Shown piece after piece: positions 24,143 to 32,525 of a DNA stretch of 64,000 nucleotides; the first letter of the stretch is position 1; every line of letters starts with the position of its first letter. Origin of the DNA: Streptomyces sp. ISL-87 (GTDB taxonomy: Bacteria > Actinomycetota > Actinomycetes > Streptomycetales > Streptomycetaceae); contig NZ_JAGGOY010000047.1 of assembly GCF_018614095.1 (NCBI RefSeq), forward strand, positions 1 through 64,000, in the 5' to 3' direction. A model generated the notes under the pieces. That model was not told where the DNA came from. It was given only the letters and a program-made list of their open reading frames with translations, and searched no databases. Made by a program: the position numbers and the translations under genes.

Positions 24143-25148
24143 AGTGGTCGATCCCGGCCAGCATTTTGGCCTGTACGTCGTCCGGCGCCGCCGAACCGCG
24201 CACCGACTGGCGTGCCAGCTCGGCGAGCTCCGCGTCCGTGAAGGCGTGGTGGCGGCGGGCGATCTCGTACTGGGCCGCCAGCCGGGACCCGAACAACAGC
24301 GGGTCGTCCGCGCCCAGCGCCATCGGCACCCCGGCCTCGAAGAGCGTGCGCAGCGGGACGTCCTCGGGCCGCTCGTACACCCCGAGCGCGACGTTGGAAG
24401 CCGGGCAGACCTCGCAGGTGACCTGCCGGTCCGCGAGCCGCTTGAGCAGGCGGGGGTCCTCGGCGGCCCGTACGCCGTGCCCGATGCGGGCGGCGTGCAG
24501 ATCGTCGAGGCAGTCCCGGACGGAGGACGGCCCGGTGAGCTCGCCGCCGTGCGGAGCCGCGAGCAGGCCGCCCTCGCGGGCGATGGCGAAGGCCCGGTCG
24601 AAGTCGCGGGCCATGCCGCGGCGCTCGTCGTTGGAGAGCCCGAAGCCGACGACACCGCGGTCGGCGTAGCGGACGGCGAGGCGGGCCAGGGTGCGGGCGT
24701 CCAGGGGGTGCTTCATGCGGTTGGCGGCGATCAGCACCCGCATCCCGAGGCCGGTCTCCCTGGACGCGGCGTCCACGGCGTCCAGGATGATCTCGACGGC
24801 CGGGATGATCCCGCCGAGCAGGGGAGCGTAGGAGGTGGGATCCACCTGGATCTCCAGCCAGGCGCTGCCGTCCCGGACGTCCTCCTCGGCGGCCTCGCGG
24901 ACCAGGCGGCGGATGTCGTCGGGCTCGCGCAGACACGAGCGGGCGGCGTCGTAGAGCCGCTGGAAGCGGAACCAGCCTCGCTCGTCGGTGGCGCGGAGCC
25001 GTGGGGGCTCGCCGCCCGTCAGCGCGTCGGGCAGGCGCACGCCGTACTTGTCGGCGAGCTCCAGCAGGGTCGACGGTCGCATCGATCCGGTGAAGTGCAG
25101 GTGGAGGTGGGCCTTCGGCAGAAGCGTGAGATCGCGTACGTGCTCCAT
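24129..25148 (-). CDS. add: Adenosine deaminase
   Basis: A 339-residue zinc hydrolase converting adenosine or deoxyadenosine to inosine derivatives, or a related adenosine-deaminase-like enzyme. Metal and catalytic residues are all present: HLHLHFTGS (HxH), APHGGELTG (His and catalytic Glu), ARIGHGVRAAED, CPASNVALGVY and ALGADDPLLFGS (Asp pair). The TG following the second His of the first motif differs from the common LDG, so the substrate range may differ. ATG 25148 has aggatc upstream; a GTG further out would add a Pro/Arg-rich stretch crossing the terminator region. Confidence 0.88.
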   Translation of the reverse strand: MEHVRDLTLLPKAHLHLHFTGSMRPSTLLELADKYGVRLPDALTGGEPPRLRATDERGWFRFQRLYDAARSCLREPDDIRRLVREAAEEDVRDGSAWLEIQVDPTSYAPLLGGIIPAVEIILDAVDAASRETGLGMRVLIAANRMKHPLDARTLARLAVRYADRGVVGFGLSNDERRGMARDFDRAFAIAREGGLLAAPHGGELTGPSSVRDCLDDLHAARIGHGVRAAEDPRLLKRLADRQVTCEVCPASNVALGVYERPEDVPLRTLFEAGVPMALGADDPLLFGSRLAAQYEIARRHHAFTDAELAELARQSVRGSAAPDDVQAKMLAGIDHWLSS

Positions 25149-25239
25149 CTGGTGATCCTGCCGTATGTGCGGGCGCGGCGGGAGGGTGTTTCCCGATCGG
25201 GCGCCGCCCCGAACGCAGGAACGGGCCATGCGGGAAACG

Positions 25240-25278
25240 CCGGAGCGGCGTCACCCCCGCAGGGTGACGCCGCTCCGG
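25240..25278 (-). terminator. Perfect 17-bp hairpin terminator after aspC
   Basis: The arms 25240-25256 and 25262-25278 are perfectly complementary with a 5-nt loop. The hairpin lies 30 bp past the aminotransferase stop on the minus strand and before ada. Confidence 0.85.
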
Positions 25279-25308
25279 ATCCGTTCCGCCGGCCGCCAAG
25301 GCCTTGGC

Positions 25309-26535
25309 CTAGGCCTTGGCCTCCGCCAGGAGCTTCTGGATGCGGGACACGCCCTCCACCAGGTCCTGGTCGCCCAGGGCGTACGAGAGGCGCAGGTAGC
25401 CCGGGGTGCCGAAGGCCTCGCCCGGGACGACCGCGACCTCGGCCTCGTCCAGGATCAGGGCGGCGAGCTCGATGGAGGTCGCCGGGCGCTTGCCGCGGAT
25501 CTCCTTGCCCAGCAGTTCCTTGACCGACGGGTACGCGTAGAACGCGCCCTCGGGGGTCGGGCAGAAGACGCCGTCGATCTCGTTGAGCATCCGCACCATC
25601 GTCTGGCGGCGGCGGTCGAAGGCGGTCCGCATGTCCGCGACCGCGTCCAGGTTGCCGGAGACGGCGGCCAGGGCCGCGACCTGGGCCACGTTGGACACGT
25701 TGGACGTGGCGTGCGACTGCAGGTTGGTCGCGGCCTTGACGACGTCCTTCGGGCCGATGATCCAGCCCACCCGCCAGCCGGTCATCGCGTACGTCTTGGC
25801 GACGCCGTTGACCACGATGCACTTGTCGCGCAGCTCGGGCAGGACCGACGGCAGGGACACGGCGGTCGCGTCGCCGTAGACCAGGTGCTCGTAGATCTCG
25901 TCCGTCAGGACCCACAGCCCGTGCTCGACGGCCCAGCGGCCGATCGCCTCGGTCTCGGCCTCGGTGTACACCGCGCCCGTCGGGTTGGACGGGGAGACGA
26001 ACAGGACGACCTTCGTCCGCTCGGTGCGCGCCGCCTCCAGCTGCTCGACGGAGACGCGGTAGTTGCTGTGCTCGTCGGCGACGACCTCGACCGGGACACC
26101 GCCGGCGAGACGGATCGACTCCGGGTACGTGGTCCAGTAAGGGGCCGGGACGATGACCTCGTCGCCCGGGTCGAGGATGGCCGCGAACGCCTCGTAGATC
26201 GCCTGCTTGCCGCCGTTGGTCACCAGGACCTGCGACGCGTCGACCTCGTAGCCGGAGTCGCGCAGCGTCTTCGCGGCGATCGCGGCCTTGAGCTCCGGCA
26301 GGCCGCCGGCCGGCGTGTAGCGGTGGAACTTGGGGTTGCGGCAGGCCTCGACCGCGGCCTCGACGATGTAGTCCGGGGTCGGGAAGTCGGGCTCGCCCGC
26401 GGCGAAGCCGATCACCGGGCGCCCGGCGGCCTTGAGCGCCTTGGCCTTGGCGTCGATGGCGAGGGTGGCGGACTCGGAAATGGCGCCGATACGGGCGGAC
26501 ACCCGGCGCTCGGAGGAAGGCGTTGCAGAGGTCAT
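25309..26535 (-). CDS. aspC: Aspartate aminotransferase (class I, PLP-dependent)
   Basis: A 408-residue fold-type I aminotransferase interconverting aspartate/2-oxoglutarate and oxaloacetate/glutamate. Visible features are FAAGEPDFPTPDYIVEAA near residue 44, VLVTNGGKQAIYEAF near 103, SPSNPTGAVYTEAE near 176, LTDEIYEHLVYGD near 206 (PLP Asp and Tyr), and VNGVAKTYAMTGWRVGWIIG near 240 with the Schiff-base lysine. It matches the acidophile/Thermus-type Iota group found in Streptomyces. The start at ATG 26535 agrees with the family; no clear ribosome binding site precedes it. Confidence 0.92.
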   Translation of the reverse strand: MTSATPSSERRVSARIGAISESATLAIDAKAKALKAAGRPVIGFAAGEPDFPTPDYIVEAAVEACRNPKFHRYTPAGGLPELKAAIAAKTLRDSGYEVDASQVLVTNGGKQAIYEAFAAILDPGDEVIVPAPYWTTYPESIRLAGGVPVEVVADEHSNYRVSVEQLEAARTERTKVVLFVSPSNPTGAVYTEAETEAIGRWAVEHGLWVLTDEIYEHLVYGDATAVSLPSVLPELRDKCIVVNGVAKTYAMTGWRVGWIIGPKDVVKAATNLQSHATSNVSNVAQVAALAAVSGNLDAVADMRTAFDRRRQTMVRMLNEIDGVFCPTPEGAFYAYPSVKELLGKEIRGKRPATSIELAALILDEAEVAVVPGEAFGTPGYLRLSYALGDQDLVEGVSRIQKLLAEAKA

Positions 26536-26602
26536 GCGGCCAATCGTCCCAGACGCCCCAGAAGCGCCGCACACCGTTTCAGTTACCGGACGGAACGAAT
26601 GA

Positions 26603-26710
26603 CGGAACGCATACGGATGCCGTGCGGATGAGGTGCGGATGCGGTGCGGATGCGTCCGGATCGGTGCCGGACGAGTTCCGGACGGGTCCCGGACGGCTCC
26701 CGGACGGGTT
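26603..26710. repeat. Ten phased CGGA boxes in an 11-bp tandem array
   Basis: CGGA starts at 26603, 26614, 26625, 26636, 26647, 26657, 26668, 26679, 26690 and 26701, spaced 11 bp except one step of 10. The first units are variants of gtgcggatgcg and the later ones of ccggacgggtc. The array ends just upstream of the candidate tRNA-Trp/secE promoter. Confidence 0.9.
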
Positions 26711-26713
26711 CTG

Positions 26714-26743
26714 TTCGACGTCAGGGCCTGGAACACGTACACT
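26714..26743 (+). promoter_or_regulatory. Candidate promoter for tRNA-Trp, secE and nusG
   Basis: TTCGAC (26714-26719) and TACACT (26738-26743) are 18 bp apart; using TCGACG the spacing is 17. Transcription would begin about 75 nt before tRNA-Trp. Confidence 0.5.
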
Positions 26744-26826
26744 CACCTGTCGTTGGTCCTCGCCGACCGCCCCAGAGCGTGAGCACTCCGTGCACTCGCT
26801 CGGATGCGGTAGGTTGGGGAACGCAA

Positions 26827-26899
26827 AGGGTCGTAGCTCAATTGGTAGAGCACTGGTCTCCAAAACCAGCGGTTGGGGGTTCGAGTCCCTCCGGCCCTG
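26827..26899 (+). tRNA. tRNA-Trp (CCA)
   Basis: The 73-nt cloverleaf has acceptor agggtcg paired with cggccct (one U-G) and discriminator G. The anticodon stem ctggt/accag carries loop ctccaaa, reading CCA. It directly precedes secE, as in other actinobacteria. Confidence 0.95.
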
Positions 26900-27004
26900 C
26901 TCCACACTCCTTCTCGGACGTGTGCGCAGGTACGTACTTCGATGCAACGCCGTGCGGCGCAACCGGGCGCGGCTACGGCCACGACCCGGATTCAGGTGAG
27001 AGAC

Positions 27005-27286
27005 GTGACGGACGCCCTGGGCTCCATCGACATGCCTGACGCCGAGGACGATACTCGCGAGAAGAAGGCCCGCAAGGGCGGCAAGCGCGGCAAGAAGGGT
27101 CCTCTGGGCCGCCTCGCGCTGTTCTACCGCCAGATCGTCGCGGAACTCCGCAAGGTTGTCTGGCCGACCCGCAACCAGCTCACGACGTACACCACCGTGG
27201 TGATTGTCTTCGTCGTCATCATGATCGGTCTGGTGACCGTGATTGACTATGGGTTCCAGGAAGCCATCAAGTTCGTCTTCGGCTGA
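27005..27286 (+). CDS. secE: Preprotein translocase subunit SecE
   Basis: A 93-residue essential SecYEG subunit. A Lys/Gly-rich N-terminus (KKARKGGKRGKKG) leads to the amphipathic helix LALFYRQIVAELRKVVWPTR and then one membrane helix, TTVVIVFVVIMIGLVTVIDY. GTG 27005 is favoured over the in-frame GTG 26996 because ggtgag (26995-27000) then sits as its binding site. It is followed by nusG after 84 bp, the usual bacterial pairing. Confidence 0.95.
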   Translation: MTDALGSIDMPDAEDDTREKKARKGGKRGKKGPLGRLALFYRQIVAELRKVVWPTRNQLTTYTTVVIVFVVIMIGLVTVIDYGFQEAIKFVFG

Positions 27287-27370
27287 TCCCCGCGGAGGGC
27301 GGCGCCTTGATGGGTGCCGCCCGTTTTCGCATGTTCGACCACCTTTTGTATCCAGGAAGAAGCAGCCACC

Positions 27371-28333
27371 GTGTCTGACCCGAACCTGAACGTGAGCCGC
27401 GACTCCGTCGAGTCCGTCGAGGACGAGCTCGACATCGTCGAGGCTGCAGACGCTGTGGACCCCGACGAAGCCGAGCGCGCCGACGCCAAGGCGGGTGTCG
27501 CCGCCGAACAGGCCGCGCTGCACGTCCAGGACGACGCCGACGCTGACGCCGACGTTGAGGCCGAGGACGACGCCGAGGTCGAGGCCCCCGACGACGAGGC
27601 TGCTGACGACGAGGTGGCCGAGGCCGCTGACGTCGAGGCCGCCGCCGAGGCCGATGCCGACACCGACACCGACGAGGAGGCCGAAGAGGCCGCCCCGGTC
27701 GAGCCCGCCGAGCCCGTCGACCCCATCGAGGCCCTGCGCGACGAGCTGCGCCTCCTCCCCGGCGAGTGGTACGTGATCCACACCTACGCGGGCTACGAGA
27801 AGCGCGTGAAGGCGAACCTGGAGCAGCGCGCCGTCTCGCTGAACGTCGAGGAGTTCATCTACCAGGCCGAGGTGCCCGAGGAAGAGATCGTCCAGATCAA
27901 GAACGGCGAGCGCAAGAACGTCCGGCAGAACAAGCTGCCCGGTTACGTTCTCGTCCGCATGGATCTGACGAACGAGTCCTGGGGCGTCGTCCGCAACACG
28001 CCTGGCGTCACCGGCTTCGTCGGGAACGCGTACGACCCGTACCCGCTGACGCTGGACGAGATCGTCAAGATGCTCGCCCCGGAGGCGCAGGAGAAGGCCG
28101 CCAAGGCCGCCGCGGAAGAGGCCGGCCTGCCCGCGCCCGCCGTCAAGCGCACCATCGAGGTCCTGGACTTCGAGGTCGGCGACTCGGTCACCGTCACCGA
28201 CGGTCCGTTCGCGACGCTCCAGGCGACCATCAACGAGATCAACCCGGACTCGAAGAAGGTCAAGGGTCTCGTCGAGATCTTCGGCCGCGAGACCCCGGTC
28301 GAGCTCAGCTTCGACCAGATCCAGAAGAACTGA
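27371..28333 (+). CDS. nusG: Transcription termination/antitermination factor NusG
   Basis: A 320-residue NusG. The NGN domain starts near residue 128 (GEWYVIHTYAGYEKRVKANL) and includes KLPGYVLVRMDLTNESWGVV near 190. The C-terminal KOW domain is at about 268-318 (VGDSVTVTDGPFATLQATIN). Residues ~12-125 form an acidic, low-complexity arm dominated by Asp, Glu and Ala; typical NusG is ~180 residues, and long acidic arms are usual in Streptomyces. It binds RNA polymerase and couples it to Rho or the ribosome. GTG 27371 is preceded by aggaag. Confidence 0.95.
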   Translation: MSDPNLNVSRDSVESVEDELDIVEAADAVDPDEAERADAKAGVAAEQAALHVQDDADADADVEAEDDAEVEAPDDEAADDEVAEAADVEAAAEADADTDTDEEAEEAAPVEPAEPVDPIEALRDELRLLPGEWYVIHTYAGYEKRVKANLEQRAVSLNVEEFIYQAEVPEEEIVQIKNGERKNVRQNKLPGYVLVRMDLTNESWGVVRNTPGVTGFVGNAYDPYPLTLDEIVKMLAPEAQEKAAKAAAEEAGLPAPAVKRTIEVLDFEVGDSVTVTDGPFATLQATINEINPDSKKVKGLVEIFGRETPVELSFDQIQKN

Positions 28334-28376
28334 TCCAGATCATCTGATCGGATCTTCTGATCCAGAGCTTCCGGAC

Positions 28377-28423
28377 AGGTCAGATCGCCCCGCAAAGGGC
28401 GGTCTGACCTGCTCGGTTTTTAG
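28377..28423 (+). terminator. Rho-independent terminator after nusG
   Basis: A 14-bp stem (28377-28390 with 28397-28410, one U-G) with a 6-nt loop is followed by gctcggttttta. This is one of the few canonical U-tract terminators in the window. Confidence 0.85.
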
Positions 28424-28517
28424 CCCCGCTCCGATACCCGTTATCGTGGTGCGGTATGCCTCCATCCGGATGACTGGATTGGCGGCGAAAAACTCTCACT
28501 AGGACCCGGAGAGAGCA

Positions 28518-28952
28518 ATGCCTCCCAAGAAGAAGAAGGTCACGGGGCTTATCAAGCTCCAGATCAAGGCCGGTGCGGCGAACCCGGCTCCGCCGGTCGG
28601 CCCCGCGCTCGGTCAGCACGGCGTCAACATCATGGAGTTCTGCAAGGCCTACAACGCCGCGACCGAGTCGCAGCGTGGCATGGTCGTGCCGGTGGAGATC
28701 ACGGTCTACGACGACCGCTCCTTCACCTTCATCACCAAGACTCCGCCGGCCGCGCGCCTCATCCTGAAGGCCGCGGGCATCGAGAAGGGCTCCGGCGAGC
28801 CGCACAAGACCAAGGTCGCCAAGCTCAGCGGCGCCCAGGTCCGCGAGATCGCCGAGCTGAAGATGCCCGACCTGAACGCCAACGACATCGACGCCGCCAT
28901 GAAGATCATCTCTGGCACCGCGCGCTCGATGGGCGTCACCGTCGAAGGCTGA
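28518..28952 (+). CDS. rplK: Large ribosomal subunit protein uL11
   Basis: A 144-residue rRNA-binding protein of the GTPase-associated centre. It has the N-terminal KVTGLIKLQIKAGAANPAPP with the proline-rich hinge, FITKTPPAARLILKAAG, and the C-terminal RNA-binding GTARSMGVTVEG. ggagag (28509-28514) precedes the ATG. It pairs with rplA downstream. Confidence 0.97.
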   Translation: MPPKKKKVTGLIKLQIKAGAANPAPPVGPALGQHGVNIMEFCKAYNAATESQRGMVVPVEITVYDDRSFTFITKTPPAARLILKAAGIEKGSGEPHKTKVAKLSGAQVREIAELKMPDLNANDIDAAMKIISGTARSMGVTVEG

Positions 28953-29039
28953 TCCAGCCACCCCAGCACCACCAGTGGTAGGGCCAAGCGCTGGTCCGCA
29001 CCACGACTCCATGCCTGAAGCCAAAACACAGGAGCAGAA

Positions 29040-29768
29040 GTGAAGCGCAGCAAGACTCTCCGCGCTGCGGACGCCAAGATCGACCGGGAGAAGCTGTACG
29101 CCCCGCTCGAGGCCGTCCGTCTCGCCAAGGAGACCTCCGCGACCAAGTTCGACAGCACCGTCGAGGTCGCCTTCCGCCTGGGTGTCGACCCGCGCAAGGC
29201 CGACCAGATGGTCCGTGGCACCGTGAACCTCCCGCACGGCACCGGCAAGACCGCCCGGGTCCTGGTCTTCGCGACCGGTGACCGTGCTGCGGCCGCGGAA
29301 GCCGCCGGCGCCGACATTGTCGGCGACGACGAGCTGATCAACGAGATCGCCAAGGGCAACCGCCTGAACGAGTTCGACGCCGTTGTGGCCACCCCGGACC
29401 TCATGGGCAAGGTCGGCCGCCTCGGCCGCGTGCTCGGTCCCCGTGGCCTCATGCCGAACCCGAAGACCGGCACCGTCACGATGGACGTCGCGAAGGCTGT
29501 CACCGAGATCAAGGGTGGCAAGATCGAGTTCCGCGTCGACAAGCACTCGAACCTGCACTTCATCATCGGCAAGGTCTCCTTCTCCGATGAGAAGCTGGTC
29601 GAGAACTACGGCGCGGCCCTGGACGAGATCCTCCGTCTGAAGCCGTCCGCCGCGAAGGGCCGCTACATCAAGAAGGCCGCCCTGAGCACCACGATGGGTC
29701 CCGGCATCCAGCTGGACTCCAACCGCACCCGGAACCTCCTCGTCGAGGAAGACCCGGCTGCTGTCTGA
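29040..29768 (+). CDS. rplA: Large ribosomal subunit protein uL1
   Basis: A 242-residue stalk protein that binds 23S rRNA and, in many bacteria, represses its own rplKA message. Conserved stretches are VEVAFRLGVDPRKADQMVRG, GRLGRVLGPRGLMPNPKTGT, and GKIEFRVDKHSNLHFIIGKV. GTG 29040 follows acaggag. The hairpin after the gene ends the rplKA unit. Confidence 0.97.
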   Translation: MKRSKTLRAADAKIDREKLYAPLEAVRLAKETSATKFDSTVEVAFRLGVDPRKADQMVRGTVNLPHGTGKTARVLVFATGDRAAAAEAAGADIVGDDELINEIAKGNRLNEFDAVVATPDLMGKVGRLGRVLGPRGLMPNPKTGTVTMDVAKAVTEIKGGKIEFRVDKHSNLHFIIGKVSFSDEKLVENYGAALDEILRLKPSAAKGRYIKKAALSTTMGPGIQLDSNRTRNLLVEEDPAAV

Positions 29769-29794
29769 GCCTGATGGCTCACTGAGTGGCTGAA

Positions 29795-29836
29795 CGGGCC
29801 CCTCGCCCCCTTCACAGGGTGGCGAGGGGCCCGTTT
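29795..29836 (+). terminator. Terminator after rplA
   Basis: A perfect 13-bp stem (29795-29807 with 29821-29833), extendable by three more pairs around a bulged T, is followed by ttt. Confidence 0.85.
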
Positions 29837-29865
29837 GCGATCGATTACCAAAGGGGTGGGGATCC

Positions 29866-30828
29866 ATGATCACGTACAAGAAGAAGACCGTCGGTGCCGC
29901 GCTGGCGGCCGTACTGCTCGTGGGTGGGGCCACGGCATGCGAGAGCGGCAAGAAGGACGAGAGCGGCAAGAAGGACGGCGCGGGCAAGGCCGCGGGGGCG
30001 TCCGCGGAGCCGGCCCGGCCCGTGGCGGACGGCAAGGCCGCGGAGGCGCTCACGGCGGCCTACAAGAAGACCTCGGCCGCGAAATCGGTCAAAGTCCGCA
30101 TGACGATCAAGGAGCCCTCCGCGCTCGACGGCGGCACCGTGGAGATGACCGGTGTGCAGGGCTGGGACCCGGCCGTCATGGACGTCACGGTGAAGGGCCA
30201 GTTCTCCAAGTCGGCGGTGCCCGGGACGCCCGAGTCCATGCGCGCGATCATGTCCAAGAACGTCATGTACATGGACATGGGCGCCGAGAACGCCGCGGAC
30301 ATGGACGGCAAGCGCTGGATGAAGCTGGACCTCAACGCGGCCATGGAGGCGGCCGGCGCCGAGGGCAAGAACGGCCTCGGCGGCATGAACGGTCTGAGCG
30401 GCATGAACCAGAGCCAGGACCCGGCCAAGCAGCTCGCCCTCCTGCTCGACTCGCCGAACCTGAAGCAGGTGGGTTCCGAGAAGGCCGAGGGCGTGGACGC
30501 CGACCACTACCGGGGCACCCTGACCTTCGAGCAGGTACTCGCCGCCAACGAGTCCGCCAAGCTCATGCCGGAGGACGAGCGCAAGCAGCTGGCCGACAAC
30601 ATGAAGAAGTCCGGCATCAAGGGCTACGACATGGACGTCTGGGTCAACAAGGACGGCTACCCGGTCCGTATGAAGGTGGGCATGGACACCCCCCAGGGCG
30701 CCATGACCATGGACGCCTCCTACTCGGACTACGGCGCGGCGGCCACCGTGGAGACCCCGGCGGACGACGAGACCTTCGACCTCTTCGGGATGCTGGGCAA
30801 GCTCAAGGACGGCGGCGCGGGAGCCTGA
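29866..30828 (+). CDS. Putative lipoprotein (LppX/LolA-like)
   Basis: A 320-residue exported protein. The N-terminal KKK, a hydrophobic core (VGAALAAVLLVGG) and ATAC with Cys25 make a lipoprotein signal. A Lys/Gly/Ala-rich linker follows to ~residue 50. The body (AAYKKTSAAKSVKVRMTIKE, VMYMDMGAENAADMDGKRWM, YDMDVWVNKDGYPVRMKVGM) has the antiparallel-sheet pattern of LppX/LolA-type lipid-binding lipoproteins. Methionine content is unusually high (GGMNGLSGMN and others). It sits alone between rplA and rplJ, each flanked by its own terminator or promoter. Confidence 0.8.
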   Translation: MITYKKKTVGAALAAVLLVGGATACESGKKDESGKKDGAGKAAGASAEPARPVADGKAAEALTAAYKKTSAAKSVKVRMTIKEPSALDGGTVEMTGVQGWDPAVMDVTVKGQFSKSAVPGTPESMRAIMSKNVMYMDMGAENAADMDGKRWMKLDLNAAMEAAGAEGKNGLGGMNGLSGMNQSQDPAKQLALLLDSPNLKQVGSEKAEGVDADHYRGTLTFEQVLAANESAKLMPEDERKQLADNMKKSGIKGYDMDVWVNKDGYPVRMKVGMDTPQGAMTMDASYSDYGAAATVETPADDETFDLFGMLGKLKDGGAGA

Positions 30829-30851
30829 CCGGCCCGCCCCGACTGACCGAT

Positions 30852-30881
30852 TTGCCTGATGCGGCGACGTTCACGTACTCT
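30852..30881 (+). promoter_or_regulatory. Promoter of rplJ-rplL
   Basis: TTGCCT (30852-30857) and TACTCT (30876-30881) are 18 bp apart. The start near 30888 would leave a leader of about 200 nt before rplJ. Confidence 0.7.
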
Positions 30882-30887
30882 TCCCCA

Positions 30888-31091
30888 GAAGCCAAAGACC
30901 GCTGGTCGTTGCCGTGCCCGCGAGGGTGCGGTGGCCGAAGGATCCGCTGACTACGGACGACCCGCGTAGGTGACTGTGGAAAGTTCCCGGATTTCATCCG
31001 GTTGAGCTACGCCCTGGCGCCTGCGCCGGGGCGTTTTGTATGTCAGCCCCTTCTGAGCGGTCCTCATCACCCGGAAGGAGGCCGACGCACT
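30888..31091 (+). promoter_or_regulatory. L10-type leader of rplJ
   Basis: The long leader contains the agaccgctggtcgttgccgtg-like segment (30896 on) seen in actinobacterial rplJ leaders, a predicted site where the L10-L12 complex binds its own mRNA. It also contains a strong terminator hairpin at 31010-31037. Autogenous control through this leader is inferred from family knowledge. Confidence 0.65.
31010..31037 (+). terminator. Attenuator-like terminator inside the rplJ leader
   Basis: A 10-bp stem (31010-31019 with 31024-31033, one U-G) with loop cctg is followed by ttttg. It lies 55 nt before the rplJ start, so it can end transcription before the gene. Confidence 0.75.
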
Positions 31092-31622
31092 ATGCCGACG
31101 CCCAACAAGGCTGCCGCGGTAGCCGAGCTCACGGACGCGTTCCAGAGCTCGAACGCCGCCGTGCTGACCGAGTACCGGGGTCTCACCGTGGCGCAGCTCA
31201 AGACGCTGCGTCGCTCTCTCGGTGAGAACGCCCAGTACGCCGTGGTGAAGAACACGCTGACCAAGATTGCGGCCAACCAGGCCGGGATCACCGCGCTGGA
31301 CGAGCACTTCGCTGGTCCGACCGCGGTCGCCTTCATCACCGGTGACCCGGTGGAGTCGGCGAAGAGCCTGCGTGACTTCGCCAAGGACAACCCGAACCTC
31401 ATCATCAAGGCGGGTGTCCTTGATGGTAAGGCGCTCACCGCCGATGAGATCAAGAAGCTTGCGGACCTCGAGTCCCGCGAGGTTCTGCTCAGCAAGCTGG
31501 CCGGCGCGTTCAAGGGCAAGCAGTCTCAGGCTGCCTCGCTCTTCCAGGCGCTGCCGTCGAAGTTCGTCCGCACCGCGGAAGCGCTTCGCGTCAAGCTCGC
31601 CGAGCAGGGCGGTGCCGAGTAA
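31092..31622 (+). CDS. rplJ: Large ribosomal subunit protein uL10
   Basis: A 176-residue stalk base protein that anchors L7/L12 dimers. AAAVAELTDAFQSSNAAVLT, VLTEYRGLTVAQLKTLRRSL and YAVVKNTLTKIAAN are typical. The C-terminal helix (LASLFQALPSKFVRTAEALR-type) binds L12. ggaaggagg (31073-31081) precedes ATG 31092; the spacing is about 10. Confidence 0.97.
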   Translation: MPTPNKAAAVAELTDAFQSSNAAVLTEYRGLTVAQLKTLRRSLGENAQYAVVKNTLTKIAANQAGITALDEHFAGPTAVAFITGDPVESAKSLRDFAKDNPNLIIKAGVLDGKALTADEIKKLADLESREVLLSKLAGAFKGKQSQAASLFQALPSKFVRTAEALRVKLAEQGGAE

Positions 31623-31732
31623 TTCGGCTCGCGCATTGATCCACGCCGCCTAGTGCGTGGGTCGTAGCGGGCCGTTACGCCCGCCTCTATATACATCCGG
31701 CACCTGCCGATTTAGTGGAAGGATCGCCCATC

Positions 31733-32116
31733 ATGGCGAAGCTCTCTCAGGACGACCTCCTCGCCCAGTTCGAGGAGATGACCCTCATCGAGCTCTCCGA
31801 GTTCGTGAAGGCGTTCGAGGACAAGTTCGACGTCACCGCCGCCGCGGCCGTCGCCGTTGCGGGCCCCGTCGGTGGCGGCGCCGCCCCCGAGGCCGCTGAG
31901 GAGCAGGACGAGTTCGACGTCATCCTCACCGGTGCCGGCGACAAGAAGATCCAGGTCATCAAGGTCGTGCGTGAGCTGACCTCCCTGGGCCTCAAGGAGG
32001 CCAAGGACCTCGTGGACGGCGCCCCGAAGCCGGTCCTCGAGAAGGTCGCCAAGGAGGCCGCTGACAAGGCTGCCGAGGCCCTCAAGGCCGCTGGCGCTGG
32101 CGTCGAGGTCAAGTAA
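31733..32116 (+). CDS. rplL: Large ribosomal subunit protein bL12 (L7/L12)
   Basis: A 127-residue multicopy stalk protein that recruits translational GTPases. It has an N-terminal dimerisation helix (LSQDDLLAQFEEMTLIELSE), an Ala/Gly/Pro hinge (AAAAVAVAGPVGGGAAPEAA), and the C-terminal domain with DKKIQVIKVVRELTSLGLKE and DLVDGAPKPVLE. ATG 31733 has ggaagga (31717-31723) upstream. Confidence 0.97.
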   Translation: MAKLSQDDLLAQFEEMTLIELSEFVKAFEDKFDVTAAAAVAVAGPVGGGAAPEAAEEQDEFDVILTGAGDKKIQVIKVVRELTSLGLKEAKDLVDGAPKPVLEKVAKEAADKAAEALKAAGAGVEVK

Positions 32117-32145
32117 CACCTCTGAGGCTCTCTGAGGCCTCTTCG

Positions 32146-32178
32146 AAGGGCGATCACCCGTAAGGGTGGTCGCCCTTT
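32146..32178 (+). terminator. Terminator/attenuator between rplL and rpoB
   Basis: A 14-bp stem (32146-32159 with 32164-32177, one U-G) carries a GTAA tetraloop and is followed by t. Partial termination here would set the ratio of L12 to RNA polymerase subunits. Confidence 0.75.
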
Positions 32179-32525
32179 GGCGTACCCGGAGTGCCTGACT
32201 TGCCCTGGTCTCGTTGGGGAGTAGGGTGATCTTCGTTGTCCCGAAGCTGGGTCTGGAGATGATCCGCTCGGAGCAGGGGGCCTTGACGAACGGCACGCGG
32301 CGCGCAATTCTCAGACCCGTCGTGAGATCGCCCCCGGGCGGTCCGGGATCCGAGGCTCGGATCGGGAGATCCGAGGCATGGAACGACTACGAAGAGGGCA
32401 GTACTGATACGCGCTCTGTGTGCGAGGACCGCAGCACGAGGGCCGCAGCGTTGGACAGCGTTGGATGCAGGGTTGGGTTTTAAACGACTGGGGAAGGCCT
32501 GTTGCCGGTTTCCGGAAACCTGGTC

